Below are positions 17,928 to 26,608 of a stretch of 64,000 nt of DNA, piece by piece. The translations under genes and the position numbers were made by a program. The DNA is taken from positions 1 through 64,000 of the forward strand of contig CADASL010000004.1 of assembly GCA_902790595.1 (NCBI GenBank), read 5' to 3'. Origin of the DNA: an uncultured Bacteroidales bacterium (GTDB lineage: Bacteria > Bacteroidota > Bacteroidia > Bacteroidales > SZUA-534). Under the pieces are notes generated by a model. It searched no databases, was not told where the DNA came from, and saw nothing but the letters and a program-made list of their open reading frames with translations. Positions within the stretch are counted from its first letter, which is position 1. Every line of letters starts with the position of its first letter.

Positions 17928-18749
17928 ATGGCAAAGATAATAGCAGTGGCCAATCAGAAAGGCGGCGTGGGCAAGACTACCACAGCAATCAACTTGGCGG
18001 CGAGTCTGGCAGTGCTCGACAAGAAAGTTCTGCTTGTGGACGCTGACCCGCAAGGCAACGCCACATCGGGTTTCGGATTTGAAGTGGAAAACATAAAAGT
18101 GGGCCTTTACGAGTGCCTTGTCGACGAGGTTGACCCGGTAAATGCCATTTTGAACGTCAGCAGCCTTGAAAAGAACAGCAGCCTGAAAGCACTCGACCTT
18201 CTGCCATCGAACATCAACCTGGTGGGCGCTGAGATTGAGCTGCTTGAAAAGGCTGATCGCGAGAAGATTATGAAAATGGGACTCGAAAAGTTCCGCGACA
18301 AGTACGATTTCATCATCATCGACTGCTCGCCGTCGCTGGGCTTGATTACCGTCAACTCGCTTGTTGCGGCCGACTCGGTGATAATTCCGGTTCAGTGCCA
18401 GTATTTCGCACTCGAGGGCATCGGCAAACTGATAAACACTATAAAAATTATACAAGGCGGGCTGAACCCCGGCCTGCAGATTGAGGGTTTCCTGTGCACA
18501 ATGTACCAAAGCAACACAAAACTTGCCAACACAGTGGTTGAGGAGGTGCGCCGCTGCTTCGAGGATATGGTTTTCGAGACAATGATTTCGAACAACGTGA
18601 AAATATCGGAAGCGCAAAGTTATGGAACGCCGAGCGTGGTGTACGACCCGCAGTCGACGGGCGCCATCAACTACCTGAACCTTGCCCGCGAGGTGCTGCA
18701 GCGCAACAATATGACACAAATGGACTCTGACGAAAAAATGATTGACTGA
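17928..18749 (+). CDS. parA: ParA-family chromosome partitioning ATPase
   Basis: A 273-residue deviant-Walker ATPase that positions ParB-parS complexes during chromosome segregation. Visible motifs: KGGVGKTT (about 11-18), DADPQGN (about 41-47), and [10 protein letters not shown] (about 120). Length and order are those of chromosomal Soj/ParA. ATG 17928 is chosen over a TTG three codons upstream. parB begins 2 bases after the stop, and DUF5683, a lytic transglycosylase and an SGNH hydrolase follow in the same direction, an arrangement commonly seen in Bacteroidota. The upstream spacer holds DnaA-box-like sequences near 17766. Firm call. Confidence 0.95.
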   Translation: MAKIIAVANQKGGVGKTTTAINLAASLAVLDKKVLLVDADPQGNATSGFGFEVENIKVGLYECLVDEVDPVNAILNVSSLEKNSSLKALDLLPSNINLVGAEIELLEKADREKIMKMGLEKFRDKYDFIIIDCSPSLGLITVNSLVAADSVIIPVQCQYFALEGIGKLINTIKIIQGGLNPGLQIEGFLCTMYQSNTKLANTVVEEVRRCFEDMVFETMISNNVKISEAQSYGTPSVVYDPQSTGAINYLNLAREVLQRNNMTQMDSDEKMID

Positions 18750-18751
18750 TT

Positions 18752-19669
18752 ATGGCAACACCAAAGAAACCGGCTCTGGGCCGAAATATGGAAAATGTGT
18801 TAGGAATCAAGAAGGGCGAGGGATTGGGCGCACTGCTGAAATCGGCGGCGCCGCAAGGTTCCGACAAGGTGCCAATCTTCGAGGTTAAACTCGATTTGAT
18901 TGACGTGAACCCTTACCAACCGCGTACAAAATTTGACGAGGAAGAACTTGACGAGCTTACCGAATCGATAAAGCAACTGGGTATAATTCAGCCTATTACG
19001 TTGCGCAAGCTCGATAATGACCGCTATCAGATAATATCGGGCGAACGCCGTGTCCGCGCATCGAAATCGGCAGGAAAAACCACTATTCCGGCATACGTTC
19101 GCACGGCCAACGACCAGGAAATGCTTCTTATGGGACTGGTTGAGAACATCCAACGTTCCGACCTTGACCCGATTGACATTGCCATCAGCTATCAGCGCCT
19201 GATTGACGAGTGCAACCTGACGCAAGAGAATCTGGGCGACCGCGTGGGCAAGAAACGCTCGACGGTGACAAACTTCCTGCGTTTGCTCAATCTGCCCGAC
19301 GAAATCCAATTGGGGTTGCGCAACCGCCTCATCACCACGGGCCACGCAAAGGCTCTGCTGAGCATCGACGACGAAAACGACCAGAAATACCTGTTCGAGC
19401 GCATTGTGAGCGAAGGACTGTCGGTGCGCGAGGTTGAGGAGATTGCCAGCGAAATGAAGGAAGGCAATCCTGACAAGAAGAAACAAAAGAAGACCAAAAA
19501 GAAGGACGACACTTACGGTGAGCTCGAAAGCAAACTGAACAGCTTTTTTGAGTCGAAAGTGAAGTTCAGCCGCACTGACAAAGGCAACGGCAAGATTGTG
19601 ATTGCGTTCAAAAACGATCAGGACCTTGAGCGCATTATATCGCTGTTTGATAAACTTAAATCGCTTTAA
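18752..19669 (+). CDS. parB: ParB/RepB/Spo0J partition protein
   Basis: A 305-residue CTPase/DNA-binding clamp that loads at parS and partners ParA. N-terminal ParB nuclease-like domain with NPYQPR (about 52-57) and the GERRVRASK box (about 91-99); central helix-turn-helix including LTQENLGDRVGKKRSTVTN; a Lys-rich linker (KKKQKKTKKKDD); and a short C-terminal dimerisation domain ending IISLFDKL. Starts 2 bases after parA. I found no clear parS palindrome (GTTTCACGTGAAAC-like) nearby by eye. Firm call. Confidence 0.95.
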   Translation: MATPKKPALGRNMENVLGIKKGEGLGALLKSAAPQGSDKVPIFEVKLDLIDVNPYQPRTKFDEEELDELTESIKQLGIIQPITLRKLDNDRYQIISGERRVRASKSAGKTTIPAYVRTANDQEMLLMGLVENIQRSDLDPIDIAISYQRLIDECNLTQENLGDRVGKKRSTVTNFLRLLNLPDEIQLGLRNRLITTGHAKALLSIDDENDQKYLFERIVSEGLSVREVEEIASEMKEGNPDKKKQKKTKKKDDTYGELESKLNSFFESKVKFSRTDKGNGKIVIAFKNDQDLERIISLFDKLKSL

Positions 19670-19680
19670 CACAGGCTGTT

Positions 19681-20259
19681 GTGACGCTAAAACGCATATC
19701 GCTGCTGATTGGTGCGCTGCTGGTTTTGACCATCGGGCTGGCACCCGTCGCCCGCGCGCAATACGCTGACGGTTTCGACATCCCCGACAGCACCTACCGC
19801 GCCCTGCACAAGCCCAACAAGGCAACGTTTATGTCGTCGCTGGTGCCTGGCCTGGGGCAGTATTACAATCAGAAATACTGGAAGATACCGATTATTTACG
19901 GCGGTTTCACGGGGCTGATTTACTATGCGAGTTACAACAACTACGTCTATAAAAAATACCGACGCGAGTACAAGTGGGCGACCGACGACGACGACCGCAC
20001 CGTGAGCCAATATCCCGCCGCAAACACCGAGCGGCTGAAGGACACGTGGCGGCGCTACCGCGACATCTGCTTCATCGGCATTGGCGCGCTCTACCTGCTG
20101 CAGGTGATTGACGCCAACGTTGACGCGCACTTTTTCGATTTCACCATCGACAAGGACCTGTCAATCAAGGCCGACCCAATGCTAATGCCCGACTTCACCG
20201 AAGTGGCTGGCTCGCGGACAAGCACGCCGCTGGGCGTAAATATTACTGTAACATTCTGA
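19681..20259 (+). CDS. DUF5683 membrane protein
   Basis: A 192-residue membrane protein. The GTG start lies 11 bases after parB. It has an N-terminal signal-like helix (residues 6-26, ending ARAQ), the conserved PNKATFMSSLVPGLGQYYN segment (family hallmark, about 45-63), a membrane helix IYGGFTGLIYYASY, and a second near 145 (FIGIGALYLLQVIDANVDAHF). DUF5683 genes recur between parB and a lytic transglycosylase in Bacteroidota, suggesting a role in the envelope or division process; the function is unknown. Confidence 0.85.
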   Translation: MTLKRISLLIGALLVLTIGLAPVARAQYADGFDIPDSTYRALHKPNKATFMSSLVPGLGQYYNQKYWKIPIIYGGFTGLIYYASYNNYVYKKYRREYKWATDDDDRTVSQYPAANTERLKDTWRRYRDICFIGIGALYLLQVIDANVDAHFFDFTIDKDLSIKADPMLMPDFTEVAGSRTSTPLGVNITVTF

Positions 20260-20275
20260 TAGACTTAAATTTGAA

Positions 20276-21874
20276 ATGATAAAACCAATCATCACCATTT
20301 TGTGCGCGGCGGCACTCGCGGTGCACGCAAACGCCACAACACAAATCAACGACTCAACACCAATCACTGACACACTTTTTGCCGCCGACACCGCCGATTT
20401 TGGCTGGCCCGAACCATCGGACACGCTCGATATTGAGGTTTCGGAAGCGGTTGACAGCCTGTCGCAAATGTGGTTCGACGGGCAGGCGTCAATGGGCAAC
20501 GACACATCATTCATCGCGACAGCCGACACGGCGCTAATCCCCGATTTCCCCGATTCGGTATATCGGAAAAGACTGGAAATGCTGCCGCTCGAAATCGAAC
20601 TGTCGTATAACAAGGTGGTTAGCAATCTGATAAATCTCTATTCGCACAAGCGCCGCGACCTGGTTGAGAATATGCTGGGCGTGGCCGACTACTATTTCCC
20701 GATTTTCGAGGACATTTTCGACTCGAAGGGAATGCCCACCGAACTGAAATATCTGGCTGTGATTGAGTCGGCGCTGAACCCTGTGGCTGTGTCGCGGGTG
20801 GGCGCAACGGGCCTTTGGCAGTTTATGCACAGCACGGGTCGAATGTACAAACTCGAGGTGAACAGCCTTGTTGACGAGCGTCGCGACCCGATAAAATCGA
20901 CCTATGCCGCCGCCAATTTTATGAGCGATATGTACCGCACCTATCACGACTGGATTCTGGTGATTGCCGCCTACAACTGCGGCCCTGGTAACGTGAACAA
21001 GGCCATCAAGCGCAGCGGCGGAAAGCGCAACTACTGGGACATCTACTACCATCTGCCCCGCGAGACGCGCGGCTACGTGCCCGCATACATCGCGGCAGCG
21101 TACATAATGAACTACTACAAAGAGCATAATCTGAAACCGGCAGCGCCGAAAATGCCCGTGAAATGCGATACGGTTATGGTGAGCAAAAAAATTCATTTTG
21201 AGCAGATTAACCACTTTATGGGCATCCCGGTGGACGTGCTGCGAAACCTGAATCCGCAGTATCGCCACGACATCATTCCTGGCCACATCAAACCCTACGC
21301 GCTGCGCCTTCCAACCGACCAAGTGCTGCGGTTCATCAAACTTGAGGACTCGATTTCGCGCTACAACGACGCCTACTATTTCCGCCCCGAGGTTATGAAC
21401 AAAAAGCCCGAGCACAACACCTACATTCCTGGCCCGCCCAAAGGCGACTACAAAAAACTGACTTACACGGTGAAATCGGGCGACAATCTGGGCTTTATTT
21501 CGAGTTGGTACAACGTACGCGTGTCGGACATCAAGTATTGGAACGGAATGTCGCGCAACACCATCCGCGGCGGTCAGAAACTGATTATCTATGTGCCAAA
21601 GTCGAAAGCGGCTAAATACGAGAAAATCAACACAATGACGTTCGACGAGAAACAGGCATCGGTGGGCAAGACCACAACGGCAAAGCCAACAACCACAGCC
21701 ACTTCGGCCGAACCGCTGGCCGACGGCGAGTATGAGATTTACACCGTGCGCCGCGGCGACTCGCTGTGGGAAATCGCCCGCACGTTCAACGTCACCGAAG
21801 AGGACATCAAGCGCTGGAACGGCTTGAGTTCGTCGCGAATCGACATCGGGCAGAAACTGAAAATCAAACGGTAA
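20276..21874 (+). CDS. MltD-like membrane/periplasmic lytic murein transglycosylase with LysM domains
   Basis: A 532-residue peptidoglycan lytic transglycosylase. After a signal peptide (1-22) and an acidic linker, the SLT domain (about 135-270) shows the catalytic Glu in AVIESALNP, followed by GATGLWQFM and AAYNCGPGNVNKA, the goose-type/MltD motifs. Two LysM peptidoglycan-binding modules are visible at about 396-441 (YTVKSGDNLGFI) and 486-530 (YTVRRGDSLWEIA), separated by a Thr/Ala-rich linker. It lies in the parAB operon, 16 bases after DUF5683, and is followed 5 bases later by an SGNH hydrolase, consistent with wall turnover. Confidence 0.92.
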   Translation: MIKPIITILCAAALAVHANATTQINDSTPITDTLFAADTADFGWPEPSDTLDIEVSEAVDSLSQMWFDGQASMGNDTSFIATADTALIPDFPDSVYRKRLEMLPLEIELSYNKVVSNLINLYSHKRRDLVENMLGVADYYFPIFEDIFDSKGMPTELKYLAVIESALNPVAVSRVGATGLWQFMHSTGRMYKLEVNSLVDERRDPIKSTYAAANFMSDMYRTYHDWILVIAAYNCGPGNVNKAIKRSGGKRNYWDIYYHLPRETRGYVPAYIAAAYIMNYYKEHNLKPAAPKMPVKCDTVMVSKKIHFEQINHFMGIPVDVLRNLNPQYRHDIIPGHIKPYALRLPTDQVLRFIKLEDSISRYNDAYYFRPEVMNKKPEHNTYIPGPPKGDYKKLTYTVKSGDNLGFISSWYNVRVSDIKYWNGMSRNTIRGGQKLIIYVPKSKAAKYEKINTMTFDEKQASVGKTTTAKPTTTATSAEPLADGEYEIYTVRRGDSLWEIARTFNVTEEDIKRWNGLSSSRIDIGQKLKIKR

Positions 21875-21879
21875 CGAGC

Positions 21880-23316
21880 GTGAAACCCATTAAGATTCTG
21901 GCCTTTCTGATTGTTACGGCGGCCATTTTGGCGGCTGTGGCAATGCTTTTCCCGAAAGACGGAATTGAGTTGGGCGGCGGAATTAAGTTGCATTTCGATT
22001 TTACTGATAGTCAGGCTGATACAGTGCAAACCAACATTGCCGACGTGGTCGAGATTATCGGCAACACAAGCGCCATTGAGGCCGAACTGAAGGCGGACAC
22101 CACTACTCTGCCGGCCGACACAGTCACAATTGAGCAGCCCGACACTCTGCCCGCAGCGCCCGCGCCAAAGCCCAAACCCGCCCGCACCAACAGGCCCCGA
22201 AGCCGCCAACCCATTGAGTTTGCCGACGACGACGAGGTGCGTCTTGCACCGTTTTTCGCCGCGCTGGCCAACTGCCAAAACCGCCAAGTGCGCATTCTGC
22301 ACTACGGCGACAGTCAGATTGAGGGCGACCGCATAACGGGCTATTTCCGCAATCTTATGCAGAAAAAATACGGCGGCAGCGGCCCTGGACTAATGCCCGC
22401 CGTGCCGCCCGTGGCCAAATCGTCAGCCATAGTGCACTCTGCGTCAAGCAATTGGCGCGTCCACTCAATTTATCAGAAGCGCGACACGTCGCTGCACCAT
22501 CAGCGGTTCGGCATTATGGGCAGTTTCGCGCAATTCGGCGGCAGTCAGGCGTGGATAAAATTCTCGCCTTCGGGGCAGGCTTACAGGTCGGTGAAGAAGT
22601 TCACGCAGTGCAATATTTTCTACGGCCACGCCGACAGCGCGTTCACCGTGAAGGGCTATGCCGACGGTGAGTTGCTGTGGTTCGAGGACATCGACCCAAC
22701 TGCCGACACCAAGCGGCTGCAATGGAATTTTGAGCAGACACCGACCAATTTCCGCATTGAGTTCGGCGGCAGCCAAAGTCCTGACATTTACGCCGTTACG
22801 CTCGACTCGCCCGCTGGCGTAATGGTCGATAATCTGCCATTCCGCGGAAGCAAGGGCACCGAGTTTGTGAAAATCGACCTTGCGCAAATGAAGCAAATGG
22901 GCCACTATCTGCCTGTGAGTCTGATAATTTACGAGTTTGGCGTGAACGCCGTCACCAACCGCTCGCGCAGTTACAGTTACTACGAAGAGAATCTGCGCAA
23001 GCAACTGCAGTACCTGAAAAAGGTTTGGCCGCGCGCGGTGATTCTGGTTGTGGGCGTGAGCGATATGTCGGAAAACGGCACCAACGGCTATGCAACGCGC
23101 TCATCGGTGCCGAAAGTGATTGAAGCCCAACGCAATGCGGCTTTCGCCGAAGGGTGCGCGTTCTGGAATCTGTACGCCGCAATGGGTGGCCGCAACAGTA
23201 TGCCCGTGTGGGTTGAGAGCGGAATGGCGCAGAAAGACTACACGCACTTCAACCGCAAGGGCGGCCACCGCGTGGCGCAAATGCTGTTTGAGGCGATAAT
23301 GGACGAGGAAGAGTAG
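21880..23316 (+). CDS. SGNH/GDSL-type hydrolase with N-terminal membrane anchor
   Basis: A 478-residue protein. The frame runs back into the transglycosylase gene, but GTG 21880 gives an immediate membrane segment (IKILAFLIVTAAILAAVAML). A Pro/Thr-rich linker leads to an SGNH fold: block I YGDSQIEGDR (catalytic Ser), block III-like EFGVNAV, and block V KDYTHFNRKGG with the Asp-x-x-His pair. Middle part resembles a jelly-roll insert. Such enzymes deacetylate peptidoglycan or polysaccharides; position next to a lytic transglycosylase points to wall O-acetyl turnover, which is inference. Many relatives of this operon have relA at this place instead. Confidence 0.8.
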   Translation: MKPIKILAFLIVTAAILAAVAMLFPKDGIELGGGIKLHFDFTDSQADTVQTNIADVVEIIGNTSAIEAELKADTTTLPADTVTIEQPDTLPAAPAPKPKPARTNRPRSRQPIEFADDDEVRLAPFFAALANCQNRQVRILHYGDSQIEGDRITGYFRNLMQKKYGGSGPGLMPAVPPVAKSSAIVHSASSNWRVHSIYQKRDTSLHHQRFGIMGSFAQFGGSQAWIKFSPSGQAYRSVKKFTQCNIFYGHADSAFTVKGYADGELLWFEDIDPTADTKRLQWNFEQTPTNFRIEFGGSQSPDIYAVTLDSPAGVMVDNLPFRGSKGTEFVKIDLAQMKQMGHYLPVSLIIYEFGVNAVTNRSRSYSYYEENLRKQLQYLKKVWPRAVILVVGVSDMSENGTNGYATRSSVPKVIEAQRNAAFAEGCAFWNLYAAMGGRNSMPVWVESGMAQKDYTHFNRKGGHRVAQMLFEAIMDEEE

Positions 23317-23504
23317 CGGTTTGTGGGGCGCGGATTTGACTGATTTACACAGATTTCATACAAAAACAACGGCTCGTAGCCGCAATTTTGAATATTGGAT
23401 TTTCCGTTTATAGCGTTCCACGAAGCATAAATTTTTAGCGTTCTTGGAACGGTATGAACGGATTCTTGACGTTGTATTAATGGATTCTTATTGTAATAGT
23501 TCAT

Positions 23505-23909
23505 TCACATCTTTTTGTGAGTCTTATAGATAAAAGACTCTTTGGTCTGGGTATTAATGAATGTTATTGTAAAAACATTATCAGAATTTTTCACCATTAC
23601 TAGTACTGTATAACCATATTCTATATCACTAGTTGTAAACAAAAAAACATCTTCCTCTGCATCATACTTTCTTTCGGTTATGCTGAATATATTAACCTCG
23701 TCATTAGCCTTGTCAATCATTTCAATCGATTTACTATTAATGATAATTACTGCTTGATTTTTTTCCGCGAATTGTGTTTCACCGACAAAACCGTTATCTC
23801 CAAGTAAGCAAGGGGTTACAGATATAACTGAAAAAACTACAGACTCCGACTGACTTTTGACAATAACGCTACTGAACAATATTGCCATACATAAGATTAT
23901 ATTTTTCAT
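23505..23909 (-). CDS. small exported protein of unknown function
   Basis: A 134-residue protein with a signal peptide (MKNIILCMAILFSSVIVKS-Q). The mature part is beta-rich and has one Cys. It is clearly more A/T-rich than the surrounding operons, consistent with transfer or weak constraint. The start codon at 23909 is preferred to the ATG two codons upstream because both fit equally and MKN is the more usual signal start. No family recognised. Flanked by the SGNH hydrolase gene (convergent) and the predicted structured RNA. Confidence 0.55.
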   Translation of the reverse strand: MKNIILCMAILFSSVIVKSQSESVVFSVISVTPCLLGDNGFVGETQFAEKNQAVIIINSKSIEMIDKANDEVNIFSITERKYDAEEDVFLFTTSDIEYGYTVLVMVKNSDNVFTITFINTQTKESFIYKTHKKM

Positions 23910-24087
23910 AATCAACAGAACTTGTTTTAATTACAACATATCATAGTCCACAATTTCCCATTTTTTAGAATTCCATATCCATTAGGCACACATATAGTAA
24001 TTGTCCTTCGTAAACGCCATTCAAATAATTAATCTTTTCCATTATTTACAGTTATTTATGCGCTCTCCAGCAACCACGAGAGCCAAT

Positions 24088-24265
24088 AAAAAAAGAAGCG
24101 TGGCACTGTACGCCACTCTTACTGATAGAGGTCGTGAGATTACCTTGGAAATGTGGGAATGGCAATGCAGCCCACGCATAACGCGTGTGGCCTTACACTG
24201 CTTGCATTTCCTTTTAGAAATTTCTCACGTTTCTATCAGCAAGACGAGCATAACGCTTCGTTATA
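24088..24265 (-). ncRNA. predicted structured RNA, 6S-like long hairpin with terminator
   Basis: The 535-base spacer 23910-24444 contains a 118-nt imperfect hairpin, 24122-24239: outer arms 24122-24129/24232-24239 and 24133-24139/24223-24229, then GGAAATG 24147-24153 with 24205-24211, GCAG with 24198-24201, and CCACGC 24172-24177 with 24183-24190. Read on the minus strand it is followed by a GTGGC/GCCAC hairpin (24100-24116) and a run of seven T (24088-24094), a terminator. A rod with internal bubbles, about 110 nt plus terminator, is the shape of 6S RNA, and the 6S-Flavo class is known in Bacteroidota. Identity is inference; no alignment was made. Confidence 0.5.
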
Positions 24266-24444
24266 TAGTTTTGAACAAAAGTCAAAACCAAACAAATGTA
24301 CTGATTTTTGTAGAATATCTGCAACGGATTGAAAAAAACATATCCATTCTGTGTTTTTCCATCGTTTTTTAACCTATTGCTATCCGAACACAAAAAATCT
24401 CTATTTTCGCAATTGATTTTCAAACGCATTTGAGATTCAAGGCT

Positions 24445-24669
24445 ATGAGCAAATCTATACTCGAACAAATTGAATACATCGTGGTGTTGATAACCGAATT
24501 CGCCAAAGCGCACGGCATCACCACGCAGCAAGCCTACAAATATTTGCGGGATTACAAAGGCCTTGATTTTGTGGAAGAATTCTACGATGTGGAACATACG
24601 CAGTCGTTTGAAGATACGGTGGAAGACTTGTCGTTTTACTGCAAACGGATGGGGGGAACGCTGGTATGA
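24445..24669 (+). CDS. DUF3791-type small protein, possible antitoxin
   Basis: A 74-residue protein (from MSKSILEQ) resembling DUF3791: an N-terminal helix EYIVVLITEFAKAHG, then TTQQAYKYLRDYKGLDF and a final FEDTVEDLSFYCKRMG. The frame extends five codons further, but ATG 24445 is the better start. Its stop overlaps the start of the next gene by ATGA, indicating translational coupling. DUF3791 proteins recur next to DUF3990 proteins; I infer a regulatory or antitoxin role. No DNA-binding motif is obvious. Confidence 0.7.
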   Translation: MSKSILEQIEYIVVLITEFAKAHGITTQQAYKYLRDYKGLDFVEEFYDVEHTQSFEDTVEDLSFYCKRMGGTLV

Positions 24670-25136
24670 TACTCTATCACGGCACCAATGCTGAAATTTT
24701 GCAGATTGACCTTGCTCAAAGCCGTGTGGGAAAGGATTTTGGGCTTGGTTTTTATTTGACACCCGACAAAAATGTAGCGCAAAGGCAAGCCGAGCGCAAG
24801 TTTGTGCAATATGGTGATGGTGCAGTGCGGGTGTACGAATATTCAATTGCCGATAGTTGTTTTAAAGAATTGAAAGTGTTGCAGTTCGATAGTTATTCGC
24901 TTGAATGGTCACAATTCATTCTGCAAAACCGCAAGAACCGCTCACACACGCAGTTGCACGACTTCGATGTGGTTATCGGTCCTATTGCCGATGATGTGAT
25001 TGGTTATCAGATTCGTCGCATCGAAGAAGGCGTTATTACTGAACAACAATTTCTCGAAGAAATCAAGTTTCATACAGTCACAATTCAATATATGTTCGCC
25101 ACACAAAAGGCAATCAATATGTTACAGCAATTATGA
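24666..25136 (+). CDS. DUF3990 protein, ADP-ribosyltransferase-like (putative toxin)
   Basis: A 156-residue protein beginning MILYHGTNAEIL. LYHGT (H5), GLGFYLTPDKNVAQRQA (about 27-43), and a later SYSLEWSQFIL are spaced as in ADP-ribosyltransferase folds: a His-containing first strand, a Tyr-containing second motif, then a third motif near the catalytic acidic position. As I recall, DUF3990 belongs with ART-fold toxins; this should be confirmed. The gene overlaps its upstream and downstream neighbours by ATGA on both sides, so the three are made together. No signal peptide; predicted to act in the cytoplasm. Target unknown. Confidence 0.7.
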   Translation: MILYHGTNAEILQIDLAQSRVGKDFGLGFYLTPDKNVAQRQAERKFVQYGDGAVRVYEYSIADSCFKELKVLQFDSYSLEWSQFILQNRKNRSHTQLHDFDVVIGPIADDVIGYQIRRIEEGVITEQQFLEEIKFHTVTIQYMFATQKAINMLQQL

Positions 25137-25339
25137 GCGGCAAGGAAACATTTATGGTTGAAACAATGACGCGTGATTTGGTTGCGCGTCTAATGGAAGA
25201 GCGCTCTCTTACAATGCGCGAAGCAATGGATATTGTTTACTCTTCGCGCACATACGAGGCTCTGCAAAACCTAAACACAGGACTTTATTTTCAAAGTCCC
25301 GCCTACGTTTTCGACGAACTGACAAAAGAGATTGGCTGA
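25133..25339 (+). CDS. small third protein of the DUF3990 cassette
   Basis: A 68-residue protein (ATG overlaps the previous stop) with MTRDLVARLMEERSLTMREAMDIVYSS, a compact helical pair, and a C-terminal TGLYFQSPAYVFDEL. Proteins of this kind accompany DUF3791/DUF3990 pairs. It may be a second antitoxin component or a co-factor; its function is unknown. The short size and tight coupling make it a real gene despite its length. Confidence 0.65.
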   Translation: MSGKETFMVETMTRDLVARLMEERSLTMREAMDIVYSSRTYEALQNLNTGLYFQSPAYVFDELTKEIG

Positions 25340-25441
25340 AGACATCTTTCATCCGATTTTTTGCGAAAACTGCTCTGCTAAATTTCAAAACTTACAATCC
25401 TTCCCCTTAAATTTACCGCGCATAAAAATCGATTGCGAAAT

Positions 25442-26356
25442 ATGACACCGATTCTTGAAACCAACAATGTTTGCAAACAATACGACGGCCGCACGGCGCT
25501 CGACAGCGTGAGTCTGAAAGTGCCGCAGGGCATAGTATTCGGGCTGTTGGGACCTAACGGTGCGGGCAAGACGACGCTCATCCGCATCATCAATCAGATT
25601 ACCGCACCCGACAGCGGCATCGTGCTGTTCGACGGCCACCCAATCGGGCCCGACGACATCAGCAAAATCGGCTATATGCCTGAAGAGCGCGGCCTTTACA
25701 AGAAAATGAAAGTGGGCGAGCAAGCCGTCTATCTTGCTCAACTTAAGGGACTTTCAAAATCCGACGCCACGCAGCGGCTAAAGGTTTGGTTCGATAAGTT
25801 CGAAATCGGCAATTGGTGGAACCGCAAGGTTGAAGAACTCTCGAAGGGTATGCAGCAGAAGGTGCAATTCATAACCACGGTGCTGCACGAGCCGCGGCTG
25901 CTCATCTTCGACGAGCCGTTCAGCGGATTCGACCCCATCAACGCCAATCTGCTCAAGCAAGAGATTCTGAATCTGAAAGATAACGGTGCAACCATCATCT
26001 TCTCAACCCACAATATGGCGTCGGTTGAAGAGATTTGCGACCACATTGCGCTCATCAACAAGTCGCGGAAAGTGCTCGACGGCACGGTCGGCGAAATTCG
26101 TCAGCAGTTTAAACTCAACCTGTTCGAACTCAACTACATAGGCGAACACAGCAAGGCAATGCAACTGATTGAGCCGATGGTTGTTGTGAAAGACGACGAA
26201 GCGGGCGCCGTCAGCCGCATCAGCGGCGAGATGAAGCCTGGATTCACCTACAACCAACTGCTCGCCGCGCTTCTGCCCGAAGTGCAGATTACGCAATTCA
26301 ACGAGTTGATTCCCAATATGAACGACATCTTCATCAAGGCGGTGGGGAATAGTTGA
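25442..26356 (+). CDS. ABC transporter ATP-binding protein, NatA/ABC-2 type
   Basis: A 304-residue ATPase that drives the permease encoded next. Walker A GPNGAGKT (37-44), Q-loop region IGYMPEERGLYKKM, signature ELSKGMQQK (about 138-146), Walker B LLIFDEPFSGFDP, and switch His in FSTHNMASVE are all present. The YMPEERGLY stretch is typical of NatA-like sodium/drug exporters. ATG 25442 is used; a TTG three codons upstream is less likely. The partner permease starts 252 bases downstream, separated by a repeat-rich spacer, so the pair may not be one transcript. Substrate is inferred only by family. Confidence 0.88.
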   Translation: MTPILETNNVCKQYDGRTALDSVSLKVPQGIVFGLLGPNGAGKTTLIRIINQITAPDSGIVLFDGHPIGPDDISKIGYMPEERGLYKKMKVGEQAVYLAQLKGLSKSDATQRLKVWFDKFEIGNWWNRKVEELSKGMQQKVQFITTVLHEPRLLIFDEPFSGFDPINANLLKQEILNLKDNGATIIFSTHNMASVEEICDHIALINKSRKVLDGTVGEIRQQFKLNLFELNYIGEHSKAMQLIEPMVVVKDDEAGAVSRISGEMKPGFTYNQLLAALLPEVQITQFNELIPNMNDIFIKAVGNS

Positions 26357-26608
26357 GTTTTGAGTTGTAAGTTTTTAAGTTATAAGTTATAAGATGCAAG
26401 GTGCAAGTAATTGAAAATTGAAAATTGAAAATGATTGCAGAAAAGCAGATAATAAACTAACCGATTCAACCCGATTTTATCCGATAATTCATCCTGATTG
26501 AATCTGATAAAATCGGTTAGAGAAAAAAGTGAAAATCAGTGTATTCTGTGTTCCCGACAACTATCGGGACAGTGCGAAAATCCTAAATCATTAAATCAAA
26601 AATCCTAA
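26357..26608. repeat. repeat-rich spacer inside the ABC exporter pair
   Basis: Contains AGTTATAAGTTATAAG, then GAAAATT repeated three times near 26411-26430, then two CCGATTTTATCC-like segments in inverted and direct orientation (about 26461-26518), and a TCCCGA/TCGGGA palindrome at 26552-26569. No gene or promoter stands out. Confidence 0.5.

Noticed and set aside
17850..18719. A 289-codon minus-strand frame opposite parA
   Set aside because: It is fully antisense to a gene with clear Walker motifs; codon composition and residues are unlike any coding sequence.
17730..19680. parS site near parAB
   Set aside because: No GTTTCACGTGAAAC-like palindrome was seen; the sequence GGTTCCACGGTGCC at 17416 is only a chance partial match.
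24001..24372. A 123-codon frame across the 6S-like region
   Set aside because: It runs straight through the base-paired arms and terminator of the predicted RNA and has no recognisable protein features.
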